Translations under genes and position numbers: made by a program
Shown: piece after piece, positions 1 through 7,974 of the stretch
How positions within the stretch are numbered: position 1 is the stretch's first letter
Layout: each line of letters opens with the position of its first letter
Notes under the pieces: model-generated
What the model was told of the DNA's origin: nothing
The model's input: only the letters and a program-made list of their open reading frames with translations
The model's database searches: none
Assembly (NCBI GenBank): GCA_937905825.1
Contig: CALCXM010000155.1
Span: 1 to 64,000 of the forward strand
Source of the DNA: an uncultured bacterium
GTDB lineage: Bacteria > Planctomycetota > UBA1135 > GCA-002686595
Direction of reading: 5' to 3'
Length of the DNA: 64,000 bases

Positions 1-34
1 TCACGCCGGCGTTTTCCAGGCCGTGAGGCTCCCA

Positions 35-730
35 CTAAAGGTGCAGGAGAGCCAGTTTTTCCCGTGGGTAGGTGCTCACCGTTCCCCCCCAATCGGCGGC
101 TTGGTCAATCGTTTGGAAGCGAAGACCTTGGCGCTTGGCTTCCAAAGCACAGGCCAAACCCGCGGGCCCAGCGCCAACGATCAGCAGGTCGAGCAGTTCG
201 GCTTCGCTGGCGGGCGCAGCCTGTTCGGACTCTTCCGACCGGCGACGAGCGACTTCCGCTGCCACTTGAGCTCCGTGCTCGACGGCGACTTTGATCAGGG
301 CGTGGGCGGTGACTTCCCCGGCGAGAAAGAGCCCGGGCGTGCCCACAGCCTCGAGGCCCGCATCGAGCACGGGGATGTCTTTGCGCGTTTCGAGGTTCGA
401 GAGGGTGACCTCGATGGCGCCCACTGGACATTCACGTTCGCATGCTGCGATGCCCATGCAGCCCGCGCCGTTGACGACGACTGCTTGGCCGTGAACGATC
501 TCCAAGACTCCGGTTTCGGGACAAACGGCGACGCAGGTGCTGCAACCCATGCAGCGCGTCAAGTCGACCACCGGGTGTTGCAACTGAGCCTCGCGGCTGC
601 CTTGTTGCAAGAGCGAGTCGCGATCCTCGAGGGATCGTCGCATGCTCCCCAAATCTGCACGTCGCAGGAACGCGAGCGCAGAAAGGAACCCAAGAACTAT
701 CACTAGTCCGATCAGGATGGTCCAACTCAT
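35..730 (-). CDS. Membrane-anchored 2x[4Fe-4S]/FAD oxidoreductase, apparently truncated
   Basis: The 231-residue product starts with one hydrophobic segment (residues 3-22). Two ferredoxin-like cysteine sets follow, CMGCSTCVAVCP and CMGIAACERECP, which fit two [4Fe-4S] clusters. Next comes a stretch containing PGLFLAGEV and then a dinucleotide-binding motif, LLIVGAGPAGLACA. This order (Fe-S clusters, GLxLAGE segment, thioredoxin-reductase-like FAD domain) is known from ferredoxin-linked NAD(P)/FAD oxidoreductases. In those the flavin domain runs on for roughly 300 residues. Here a TAG (35-37) stops it about 55 residues into the FAD domain, just after YPREKLALL. Either the gene is broken by a nonsense or frameshift change, or this is a sequence error; the window edge prevents a decision. 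The product as read should not bind FAD properly. Confidence 0.6.
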   Translation of the reverse strand: MSWTILIGLVIVLGFLSALAFLRRADLGSMRRSLEDRDSLLQQGSREAQLQHPVVDLTRCMGCSTCVAVCPETGVLEIVHGQAVVVNGAGCMGIAACERECPVGAIEVTLSNLETRKDIPVLDAGLEAVGTPGLFLAGEVTAHALIKVAVEHGAQVAAEVARRRSEESEQAAPASEAELLDLLIVGAGPAGLACALEAKRQGLRFQTIDQAADWGGTVSTYPREKLALLHL

Positions 731-813
731 CAGAACGCGTCAGCCCACGACGCGCGGTGTTTTTCCTCTATTCATGCCCAGGCGCGAGTTGTCGCACCAG
801 ATTCCGACTTCTC

Positions 814-1521
814 TCAGATGCTCTTTTGTGTACGCGGCGAGGCTTGGCTTCGGGAGGCCGCCTTTTGCACGTACTGTTGGCAAGCCTCGGTGCACTCGGC
901 GAGTTGCACCGTCATTGCCTTGGACGATGCGATCAGAGCGCGAAGCTCCGTTTCGATCAGGGACACGGACTCCGAATTGAAGTCGTTGCCGAGGTAGAGC
1001 GAGTGGTCGCGCAGATTGCGATTGAATGCTTCATAGGCAACCATGGCCGGGCCGACTGTCCTGATCACGTTCTCGTAGCGCTCTTTCGCTTCGGCCATGC
1101 GCTGCTCACTGCGGGTGCGCATGGAATCGCTGACAATCGCTTCCACGTCTTTCTGCCAGCGATCGAAAACCGCGAGCGCCGTCCTCTGCAGGGGAACGAA
1201 GTGATCGCGCAAACCCTTCGCCTGCTTGTCCGATCGATCGATGGAAGCGATCAGTGCAAGATACGTGGCGGCTGGATCCCCCTGAAATTTGGGGCTGACC
1301 ATGCCGATCAGAGTCGTCATGGACTCCGTTACGTTTTGTCCCGCCAACTCGCAATCCACGTGAACCCCCTCGATGCGATTCAGCAGCTCGTCCACCTGGA
1401 CAAAGCCCGCGCTGTTCTCCGGGGCTGTTGAAAATAGGTTGCTGACCGCGGCACAGGAAGGCGCCAGGAACAGAACGGGAACCAGCAGGGTTCGAGCAGA
1501 AAAGAATGATCGCGCGTTCAA
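814..1521 (-). CDS. DUF2959-family lipoprotein
   Basis: This protein of about 235 residues has an N-terminal hydrophobic segment ending LFLAPSC, a plausible though non-canonical lipobox. The rest is an all-helical body rich in charged residues, with motifs typical of the DUF2959 family (FNRNLRDHSLYLGNDFNSESV near the C-terminal third). The family has no established function; members are predicted periplasmic or outer-membrane lipoproteins. I chose the TTG at 1521 over the ATG at 1599 because GGAGAG lies 7 nt upstream of it. The longer form would also put about 26 unlikely residues before the signal peptide. It is monocistronic as far as I can see and convergent with nothing. Confidence 0.7.
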   Translation of the reverse strand: MNARSFFSARTLLVPVLFLAPSCAAVSNLFSTAPENSAGFVQVDELLNRIEGVHVDCELAGQNVTESMTTLIGMVSPKFQGDPAATYLALIASIDRSDKQAKGLRDHFVPLQRTALAVFDRWQKDVEAIVSDSMRTRSEQRMAEAKERYENVIRTVGPAMVAYEAFNRNLRDHSLYLGNDFNSESVSLIETELRALIASSKAMTVQLAECTEACQQYVQKAASRSQASPRTQKSI

Positions 1522-1528
1522 CAAGTCT

Positions 1529-1534
1529 CTCTCC
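1529..1534 (-). promoter_or_regulatory. Shine-Dalgarno GGAGAG deciding a TTG start
   Basis: GGAGAG lies 7 nt upstream of the TTG codon at 1519-1521 on the minus strand. It supports that codon as the start of the DUF2959 lipoprotein rather than the upstream ATG. Confidence 0.5.
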
Positions 1535-1693
1535 AATTGCCCGAAACGGGCGCAGTCGATTGATATTGGCCTCAGGCAACACTTCGGCGACACACTCACC
1601 CCGTCTTGAGCAGGAAGGCGTGTATTCCAGGGGGAATCGGCGATCCGAGATAGCAGCGAGGGCCCCCCGGACGTCCGATTCGAGCGGGCTAGA

Positions 1694-3409
1694 TCAGGGC
1701 GTCAGATGCAGCAAGAGCCCGTTGGATAGGTTGGACTGGCTCCCACAAGGCCCGCCGGAGGGATCTCGGTACCAGACCTGGAAGTGACGATCGAGGCCGG
1801 CGCTCCAGCCCTGCGAGCTAAGGATTCCGGGGCCCCAGTCGGCCTCGCCGGTGCTGTTCGTGGTGCGAACTTGGATGCGGGTGATCGCTCCAGCGGCGCA
1901 CAGAATGCCATCGCCTAGGAAGGATCCGTTGCCCCCGTTGACGGTTTGGGTGCCGGCAAAAAGCAGGCTGGGTTTGTTCGGCGCGGCGTCGCTCACGTGG
2001 AACATGAGGTCATCCGCGCTGGCGCTGGCGCTGCCACTTGCGACCACGCGAGCTCCATTGCCCGTGGAGTTGGAGCAGCCCCCAGAGTTGCCCGAAACGT
2101 TTCCACAGGGGCAGCCGATCCCGGTTCCGTTGCCGAGACATTGAGGGCTGCCCAAGAGGCTAGCCGCGCTGATCATCAGCACGGACCCCGAATCATTGCC
2201 CGCAGAGTTTGCCGATGGATCGCCGATTGCGTACTCCGCGCGCAGATCACCATCCAGGTCGAAGCCACCCGCGAAGGAGCTGCCCAGCAGGTCGTTCGTC
2301 GAGTTGCCCATTTGCTCGCTAAGCAGGCTGCCGTCGAGGCCCGAGTAGATCACGGCTCCGCCGTTGCCCAGCCCATCCTGGCGCCCGGCGATCCAGTCCG
2401 CTTGCCCGTCGCCGTTCCAATCTCCGGCGTTCGCCACGGCGAGTCCGAGGGTTTGCCCGCTGCTGCCGACCTTGGACTGGACGAGGGTCGCGCTTGAAAT
2501 CGAATAGACGTAGACCGCGCCCGTCGTCGATCCGGAGGAGCTGTCCTCTGGCGCGGCGATCGCCAACTGCGCCCGTCCATCTCCGCTCATGTCGGCGAGT
2601 CGTCCGACGATGGTTCCAATGGGACCGGTTTGGGCACTGCCTGAGAAGGTCTGCAAGGAAGCTCCGCTTTGCCCGGAGATCACCTCCACCGAGCCGAGTC
2701 CAGCATTGGTGTAGAAGGTGCCGATCGCATAGTCGTCGTCGCCGTCCCCGTCCGCATCCCCAGCATTGAGCAGAGCGAGGCCCAAACGGTCTCCAGCGGC
2801 GGTGCCGACGTGGGATCGGATCAGCGCGAAGGTGGCCCCGGAGTAGAGGTAAACCACCCCGGCGTCCATGCCGTTGGCATCCTCGAAAGGAGCGCTGACC
2901 GCCAGGTCCGGGATCGAATCCCCATTGAGATCGCCGAGGCCAGCCACGGCCGTCCCCAGGTTGGCGAAGGCCTCGCCGCCCACGTCGCTGATCAAGGACG
3001 CACCATTCGCGCCAGAGCGCAGTTCGACCAGACCGCTGCGCGTGGAGCCCGCTGAACTGAAGGGCGAGCCGACGATCCAATCGTCGATGCCATCAGCGTT
3101 TACGTCCCCAATCCGGTCCAGCGCCTCACCGAAGAGATCCCCGCTGCTAGCGCCGTCCATGCGGTAGATCTCGCTGCCGGTCGCGCTGGAAAAGGCGTAG
3201 ACGCTGCCCGAGTTGACCCCGTTGAAATTAGCTCGCGGAGCGGCCACGAGCAGGTCCTCCTTGCCGTCTCCATCGAGATCACCAATGCGCACCAGGCGCT
3301 TGCCAAAGTTGTCCCCGGCAGCGAATCCCGTCAGCTCGTAGACGGGAATCTGCGCAGCCAGCGGAGCGGCGAGGAGGAGAAAAAGCAGGGAGTGAATGGG
3401 ATTGCGCAT
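1694..3409 (-). CDS. Secreted FG-GAP beta-propeller protein with Cys-rich C-terminal tail
   Basis: The protein has 571 residues. A signal peptide (MRNPIHSLLFLLLAAPLAAQ) precedes seven FG-GAP/integrin-alpha-like repeats. Their calcium-loop cores include DLDGDGKEDLLVAAP, DVNADGIDDWIVGSP and DWNGDGQADWIAG, which fits a seven-bladed propeller. After residue 420 the sequence changes to a tail of about 150 residues: CLGNGTGIGCPCGN, GGCSNSTGNGA, KPSLLFAG, FLGDGILC and FQVWYRDPSGGPCG. The same tail recurs on other secreted proteins in this window. FG-GAP proteins are often cell-surface or adhesion proteins; the role of this one is unknown. A divergent htrA-like gene starts 118 bp away. Confidence 0.85.
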   Translation of the reverse strand: MRNPIHSLLFLLLAAPLAAQIPVYELTGFAAGDNFGKRLVRIGDLDGDGKEDLLVAAPRANFNGVNSGSVYAFSSATGSEIYRMDGASSGDLFGEALDRIGDVNADGIDDWIVGSPFSSAGSTRSGLVELRSGANGASLISDVGGEAFANLGTAVAGLGDLNGDSIPDLAVSAPFEDANGMDAGVVYLYSGATFALIRSHVGTAAGDRLGLALLNAGDADGDGDDDYAIGTFYTNAGLGSVEVISGQSGASLQTFSGSAQTGPIGTIVGRLADMSGDGRAQLAIAAPEDSSSGSTTGAVYVYSISSATLVQSKVGSSGQTLGLAVANAGDWNGDGQADWIAGRQDGLGNGGAVIYSGLDGSLLSEQMGNSTNDLLGSSFAGGFDLDGDLRAEYAIGDPSANSAGNDSGSVLMISAASLLGSPQCLGNGTGIGCPCGNVSGNSGGCSNSTGNGARVVASGSASASADDLMFHVSDAAPNKPSLLFAGTQTVNGGNGSFLGDGILCAAGAITRIQVRTTNSTGEADWGPGILSSQGWSAGLDRHFQVWYRDPSGGPCGSQSNLSNGLLLHLTP

Positions 3410-3527
3410 GGGGGGAGGGGCTAGCTAACGCCGGGCATTCTAGATCGCATTCAAAATTCAGGCGGGATCCGATGCACAATCCTGCGACTCCTTCGACAAA
3501 CTCGGCCGGAGCCTCCCTGACGCCGCC

Positions 3528-4703
3528 ATGACTATCGATCCGAACAACCACTACCAGCCAGAAAGGCCCGTTTCGGCCTCGTTCTCGCACTCGATCCTGG
3601 TTTTGGCCTTTGCCGCTCTCGGAATCTACGGAGCCTACGCGCTCATCCAGCGTCTCACGTCCCCGCTGCACAATCCAAGCGCGGTCCAGATGGAGGTGGT
3701 TCCCCGGGGGAATTTGGCCGAGGACGAGCAGTCGACCATCGAGCTCTTTCGGCAGGTCTCCCCGACGGTGGCGCACATCACCACCAGCAGCGTGGCGCGC
3801 CGCGGTTGGAACCGGAATCCCATGGCAATTCCGCGCGGGACGGGCTCCGGCTTCACTTGGGGATCCGATGGGTACATCGTGACCAATTATCATGTGGTGG
3901 CTGAAGGCAATCGCTGGACAGTGACCTTGGCGGATCGTTCGCAACACGACGCCCGTCTTGTCGGCGCCTACCCTCCGACGGATTTGGCGGTGCTGAAGAT
4001 CGACGCCCCGAATCACGAGCTGCGTCCGATTCGGATCGGTAGCTCGCGGGAGTTGCTCGTGGGTCAGAAAGTCTTCGCCGTGGGCAACCCCTTCGGCTTG
4101 GACCACACCTTGACCACCGGCGTGATCAGCGGATTGGGCCGCACCATAGAGAGCGTCAGCGGCGACACCATTTCGGATGTGATCCAAACGGACGCGGCCA
4201 TCAATCCCGGGAACTCCGGCGGGCCCTTGTTCGACAGTGCTGCGCGCTTGATCGGGGTCAACACAGCGATCGTCGGCACCGAAAACGGCGCCACGGGGAT
4301 TGGCTTCGCGGTGCCCATCGACACGGTCAATCAGGTGGTGCCGATGATCATCCGGGACGGTGGCGAGAGCCAATCTGCACCGGAAGCGCGGGCTGGCTTG
4401 GGGGTCTACATCGCCCCCGAAAGCTTCACCCAGCTGCGCGGGCTCGACGGCGTGGCGATCGAATCCGTGCTCGAGAACAGCGCGGCGGATCGCGCAGGTC
4501 TGCAGCCCATGCAGCTCGACCGGGACGGCGCCTATCGGGTGGACGTGATCAAGAGCATCGGCGGGGTCGCCACCCGCACGAACCACGACCTGCTGATGGC
4601 GCTCAAGGCCCATCGCCCTGGCGACGAGGTAGAGATCGTGTTCGAACGCAATGGCAACGAGGGCGTCGTCCGCGTGAAGTTGGACGACCTTTCGAGCCGC
4701 TAA
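3528..4703 (+). CDS. HtrA/DegP-like membrane-anchored serine protease
   Basis: This 391-residue S1C protease has one N-terminal membrane anchor (about residues 22-42), so the catalytic domain should face the periplasm. The chymotrypsin-fold triad is visible: His122 in TNYHVVAEG, Asp152 in PTDLAVLK and Ser230 in NPGNSGGPL. One PDZ domain follows (about residues 285-385), as in DegS-like and HhoA-like members; DegP has two. The family degrades or senses misfolded envelope proteins, often as trimers. The presence of one anchor and one PDZ favours a DegS-like layout, but function in a sigma-E-type cascade cannot be inferred because no partner is nearby. The promoter region is shared with the divergent FG-GAP gene. 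Confidence 0.9.
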   Translation: MTIDPNNHYQPERPVSASFSHSILVLAFAALGIYGAYALIQRLTSPLHNPSAVQMEVVPRGNLAEDEQSTIELFRQVSPTVAHITTSSVARRGWNRNPMAIPRGTGSGFTWGSDGYIVTNYHVVAEGNRWTVTLADRSQHDARLVGAYPPTDLAVLKIDAPNHELRPIRIGSSRELLVGQKVFAVGNPFGLDHTLTTGVISGLGRTIESVSGDTISDVIQTDAAINPGNSGGPLFDSAARLIGVNTAIVGTENGATGIGFAVPIDTVNQVVPMIIRDGGESQSAPEARAGLGVYIAPESFTQLRGLDGVAIESVLENSAADRAGLQPMQLDRDGAYRVDVIKSIGGVATRTNHDLLMALKAHRPGDEVEIVFERNGNEGVVRVKLDDLSSR

Positions 4704-4875
4704 AGCCAGCGGGCCAGCCCGCTTCCCGCGCGTCCGGCGCGATCAACCCGGCCGGATCGCGGTGCATAGAAGGGAGATTCTGGATCCTGGTGTAGATCAC
4801 CCTCCGCGGCGTCGATGAATGGGTATCCGGTCTCCGGGCTCCTCCCCAAGGTGCCTGATCGGTTCCCCAGCTATC

Positions 4876-5952
4876 ATGTCGAAAGTTTTTCCCATTGCCC
4901 TGATCCTGTTCGTGGCCGCCTGCGGAACGAGTCCTCAACAGCTCGCGCTGCACTACAACGAGGGCACTCAGGTTCGTTTCTCCGGCTCGACGCTCACCAC
5001 CCGAGAGGGCGTCAAGTTCGCCACGGATGAGTGGCAGTTCTGGTACGCCAATGGCGAGTTGCAAGCCCGTGGCAACTACGAAGCGGGAGGCCTTCCGAGT
5101 CTCGACGCCATCGACGCCACCTCCACCGACATCCCGCGGGTTGGACGCTCGGGGAACTGGTCCTTCTGGAACGACGCAGGTCAGTTGATGGAGGTCGGTA
5201 GCTACGTGAGCGGGAGCAAAGAGGGGGAATGGAAGACCTTCTTCCCGGATGGTTCCGTGCGCTCCGAGGGTAGGTTTCACGAGGGCCAGGCCCAAGGCAT
5301 GCACACCCGCTGGTTTCACGGGGGCCAACTTCAGTCAGAGATCCATTACGCCCGCGGCCTGCGCGAAGGTCTCGCGAGTGAATGGAACGGGCAAGGTCAA
5401 CTGCTTCGCCGGGGTCGCTACCTCGCAGATCAGCGGGTCGGCAAGCACGCCATCTGGAACGAAGAGGGACAGAAGATCGAGGAAGCAATGTACGTGGACG
5501 GATTCCTTCACGGCGAGCGCAGAACCTGGGACGAGGAAGGCTGCCTGGCCTGGGCAGCGAACTACGAATGGGGCGTCCAAGAGGGAAACTTCCTGCTCTA
5601 CTTTCCTTCTGGAGCGCTTCGCCAGCAGGGTGTCTTCGAGAACGGCCAGCAGGTTGGAATGCTCAGCGCTTACTACGACGGTGGATTCTGCGAGTGGGAG
5701 TTCCAATTCGAGAATGGGGAGCAAGAGGGTCGGCGGAGCTTCTGGTACCCGAATGGTCAACAGCGCACCGAGGGCCGATACCAGGGTGGCGTTCCCGTCG
5801 GCCGCCATCAGGAGTGGTATCCCAGTGGCAATCGAAAATCTGTGGGGAGCTATCGCGCCGGTCGCCCAATCGGCAACTGGCACTCCTGGCATCCGGATGG
5901 AACCCGAGACGAATCCCTGAGCGGCAATTTCTCGCCGGGGTCTGGGCGCTAA
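4876..5952 (+). CDS. MORN_2/YwqK-type repeat lipoprotein
   Basis: The product has about 358 residues and a lipoprotein signal peptide (MSKVFPIALILFVAACGTS) with lipobox VAAC. The body is a run of about twelve repeats of roughly 23 residues, of the form G.W..W...G....G.Y..G...G. Examples are NWSFWNDAGQLMEVGSYVSG and GRRSFWYPNGQQRTEGRYQG. These are MORN_2 repeats, as found in YwqK-family proteins. In a few phages and bacteria such proteins are called antitoxins, but no toxin gene is adjacent and the lipid anchor argues for an envelope role. I chose the ATG at 4876 over the track ATG at 4819 because it begins the signal peptide directly. Confidence 0.8.
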   Translation: MSKVFPIALILFVAACGTSPQQLALHYNEGTQVRFSGSTLTTREGVKFATDEWQFWYANGELQARGNYEAGGLPSLDAIDATSTDIPRVGRSGNWSFWNDAGQLMEVGSYVSGSKEGEWKTFFPDGSVRSEGRFHEGQAQGMHTRWFHGGQLQSEIHYARGLREGLASEWNGQGQLLRRGRYLADQRVGKHAIWNEEGQKIEEAMYVDGFLHGERRTWDEEGCLAWAANYEWGVQEGNFLLYFPSGALRQQGVFENGQQVGMLSAYYDGGFCEWEFQFENGEQEGRRSFWYPNGQQRTEGRYQGGVPVGRHQEWYPSGNRKSVGSYRAGRPIGNWHSWHPDGTRDESLSGNFSPGSGR

Positions 5953-5975
5953 GGGCCTGTCTCCGGGTCAGCCCT

Positions 5976-6407
5976 TCATCGGAACTGCTGCCCAAAGGTC
6001 CACTCGATCGAGTTGTTGTCCGGATCGACCACCTCGAAAAGGTAGCCCGCTTGCTCGTCCACGTAGGTGGGCGCGAAGAGCACTTTGGCTCCGATCTCGC
6101 GGGCGACCCGTGCTCGATCATCGACCGCTTCCCGGGATTCGCAGCGCAAACCGATGTGCTCGTAGCTACGCGTTTGTCGGGGCACAAGTCGGTGCAAGAT
6201 CCACATCAGCCAGCGCACCCGAGTGGGTTGAATCGCGACGATCGCGAATCCTTCTTGGCCCTCCGGTTCAATCCAGGCGATCTCGCTGCGCATCAAATCC
6301 GTGCCGTGTCGCCGGGCAATGACCCGCGCGGGAAGCAACCGTTCGTAAAAGGCGATGGTCTTCTCGAGGTCGTGCACTCGGAAGGCAATGTGGTCGCAAA
6401 TTGGCAT
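5976..6407 (-). CDS. VOC/glyoxalase-fold protein
   Basis: This 143-residue protein is a single vicinal-oxygen-chelate domain made of two beta-alpha-beta-beta-beta modules. The first module begins CDHIAFRVHDLEKTIAFYERLL. The second carries YEHIGLRCESREAVDDRA and ends GYLFEVVDPDNNSIEW. Candidate metal ligands are His6, the His of YEHIGL and the Glu of LFEVVDP. The superfamily includes glyoxalase I, dioxygenases and antibiotic-resistance proteins; nothing here fixes the substrate. It stands alone and is convergent with the MORN-repeat gene 23 bp away. Confidence 0.8.
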   Translation of the reverse strand: MPICDHIAFRVHDLEKTIAFYERLLPARVIARRHGTDLMRSEIAWIEPEGQEGFAIVAIQPTRVRWLMWILHRLVPRQTRSYEHIGLRCESREAVDDRARVAREIGAKVLFAPTYVDEQAGYLFEVVDPDNNSIEWTFGQQFR

Positions 6408-6585
6408 GGGGTCCTGCTTTATTGGCCAAGTGGGGTGTTCTGGCCGGCCTCAGCGGGCCCCAGTCTAGGCGCCTTCCGCAGATAGGCACAAACAAGCTCC
6501 ACCCGATTTGCTGCTGAGGGATACACTCGAAATGGGCTTGGGGGGGCTCTGGCCCGCCCGCGCATCTCGCCCGAAGCTAGCAGGA

Positions 6586-7167
6586 ATGACGAATCCCACA
6601 AAGATCCCCAAACAGGCTCGCGCCACGTTCACCGCAAGAGGTCCACGGTCACGGATCGTGGGAGGGTTGGTCCTTGGGTTCTTCACTTCCCTCTTGGCCA
6701 CTTTGGCGCCGGCCGGAACGGGGCAAGTCCAGCCCTTCTGTTTGGGGGACGGCACAGGCGCCGCCTGCCCTTGCGGCAACTACGGATCCTCTGGCGCGGG
6801 CTGCGTCAACTCGGGAGGCGCTGGGGCTTTCCTGACCCACAGCGGGACCCCGAACATCTTCGCGGACACCTTTGAACTGCAAGTCTCCAAGTGCCCGTCC
6901 AACACTCCGGGGATCTTCTTCGGTGGAAGCTCGGGCTCGGGGAGTTTGCCCTTTGGCAACGGCTTGCGCTGCGTGACCAACGACATCGTGCGCATCAAGG
7001 CAGTCTTCTGCGACCCAAGTGGCTCGGCTCACAGCGATATGGGAATCTCTGCTCGGGAAGGTTTGGGGCCCGGCGACGTGCGCTTCTACCAGTTTTGGTT
7101 CCGCGACATCATCGGCCCCTGCGGGGCGGCCTACAACACGAGCAACGGCTGCCGGGTGCAGTGGTAA
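6586..7167 (+). CDS. Small secreted protein consisting of the Cys-rich tail domain
   Basis: The product has about 193 residues. After a charged N-terminus and one hydrophobic segment (GGLVLGFFTSLLATLAPAG) almost the whole mature protein is the tail domain seen on the larger secreted proteins. Its landmarks are FCLGDGTGAACPCGN, GCVNSGGAGA, TPGIFFGG, FGNGLRC and FYQFWFRDIIGPCG. It is therefore a stand-alone copy of the module, which suggests the module folds by itself. I preferred the ATG at 6586 to the track start at 6508 because it brings the hydrophobic segment closer to the N-terminus. Function is unknown. Confidence 0.75.
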   Translation: MTNPTKIPKQARATFTARGPRSRIVGGLVLGFFTSLLATLAPAGTGQVQPFCLGDGTGAACPCGNYGSSGAGCVNSGGAGAFLTHSGTPNIFADTFELQVSKCPSNTPGIFFGGSSGSGSLPFGNGLRCVTNDIVRIKAVFCDPSGSAHSDMGISAREGLGPGDVRFYQFWFRDIIGPCGAAYNTSNGCRVQW

Positions 7168-7314
7168 GCGCCTTGGCTGCGTCGAGCTAGCGCTCCGCGT
7201 CCGAGGGCCACTCGCAGATCCGACCGCCGGAACGCGAGTTTTGGTTTGGGCGCAAGCACCCTGCCCGTTGCGCTGGCACAAAGGCCGACTGGCTCGGACC
7301 GGCGCGCAGTAGTT

Positions 7315-7399
7315 TGGTGCGGGAAGGGGGACTCGAACCCCCACGCCTTGCGGCACGAGAACCTAAATCTCGCGCGTCTACCAGTTCCGCCACCCCCGC
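7315..7399 (-). tRNA. tRNA-Leu(UAG)
   Basis: Read on the minus strand this 85-nt sequence folds into a class II (long variable arm) tRNA. The acceptor stem is GCGGGGG with TTCCCGC, followed by discriminator A and an encoded CCA. The anticodon stem-loop is CGAGA-TTTAGGT-TCTCG, giving anticodon TAG. The T arm is GGGGG-TTCGAGT-CCCCC. The variable arm TGCCGCAAGGCG pairs with itself, as expected for leucine tRNAs. Confidence 0.95.
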
Positions 7400-7470
7400 A
7401 CTGGCCAGAGCTTACCGCAAATGCCGCCGCGGGCTCCAGGCGAAATTCGAGCGAAGCGTCAGTGCAACGG

Positions 7471-7545
7471 CCCAGCGCAAGCGGTCAGCGCATCGGCCCC
7501 GAGCAAAGGCCCAGCGCAAGTGGCCCAGCGCAAGTGGCCCAGGAC
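7471..7545. repeat. Short degenerate tandem repeat, unit about 14 bp
   Basis: CCCAGCGCAAGTGG occurs twice head to tail (7510-7523 and 7524-7537). It is followed by a truncated CCCAGGAC, and a variant CCCAGCGCAAGCGG lies at 7471-7484. It sits between the tRNA-Leu and the stop of the GFA gene, so it is transcribed, if at all, as the 3' end of that operon. Confidence 0.6.
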
Positions 7546-7548
7546 AAC

Positions 7549-7974
7549 TCAGCCCAAGGGCTCCGTACCGGAGGCTCCGCCGAAGCGCGGCAACTCGTCC
7601 GTGATCGGGCACCAGTCCGGGGCGCGGTCCGAATAGGCGTGGGCCGCGGGGAGCTTGTCGAGGGGCCCGAGCAGGTTGGCGACGATCACGTGCACCTCAG
7701 CGGGCCAGCGCTCGCCCTCGAACAGCAGGCTGGATCCGCACTTCGAGCAGAAGCGGCGCGAGGACTTGCAGTCGCTTTCAAAGCGCGTCAAGTGCTCCTC
7801 GCCCGCAAGGAATCGGAGAGCTTGCTTGGGCACGCCAGCGTAGGTCACGAAGCCAGCCCCGTGAGCTCGGCGACAGTTTTCGCAATGACAGTGGGCGACC
7901 CAGTTGGTCGGAAGAGCCACCTCGAAGCGCACCCGTCCGCAGGTGCAACTGCCTTCGACCCTGCCCGCGCTCAT
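7549..7974 (-). CDS. GFA-family (CENP-V/Gfa fold) zinc protein
   Basis: The 141-residue protein shows the zinc ligands of the GFA fold: CTCG near the N-terminus, CHCENCRRAHG and FCSKCGSSL. The family is named after glutathione-dependent formaldehyde-activating enzyme, but most members have no proven activity and the formaldehyde role is disputed. Its ATG overlaps the TGA of the upstream ClC gene (ATGA), so the two are translationally coupled. An alcohol dehydrogenase of the class that oxidises S-hydroxymethylglutathione lies 5 kb away, not in the same operon. Confidence 0.85.
   Translation of the reverse strand: MSAGRVEGSCTCGRVRFEVALPTNWVAHCHCENCRRAHGAGFVTYAGVPKQALRFLAGEEHLTRFESDCKSSRRFCSKCGSSLLFEGERWPAEVHVIVANLLGPLDKLPAAHAYSDRAPDWCPITDELPRFGGASGTEPLG

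Noticed and set aside
3279-4613. 444-residue minus-strand ORF opposite htrA
   Set aside because: Antisense shadow of the protease gene.
4876-5952. Toxin-antitoxin antitoxin (YwqK label)
   Set aside because: The protein is a lipoprotein and there is no adjacent toxin gene.
7471-7545. CRISPR array
   Set aside because: The units are 14 bp, directly adjacent and without spacers.
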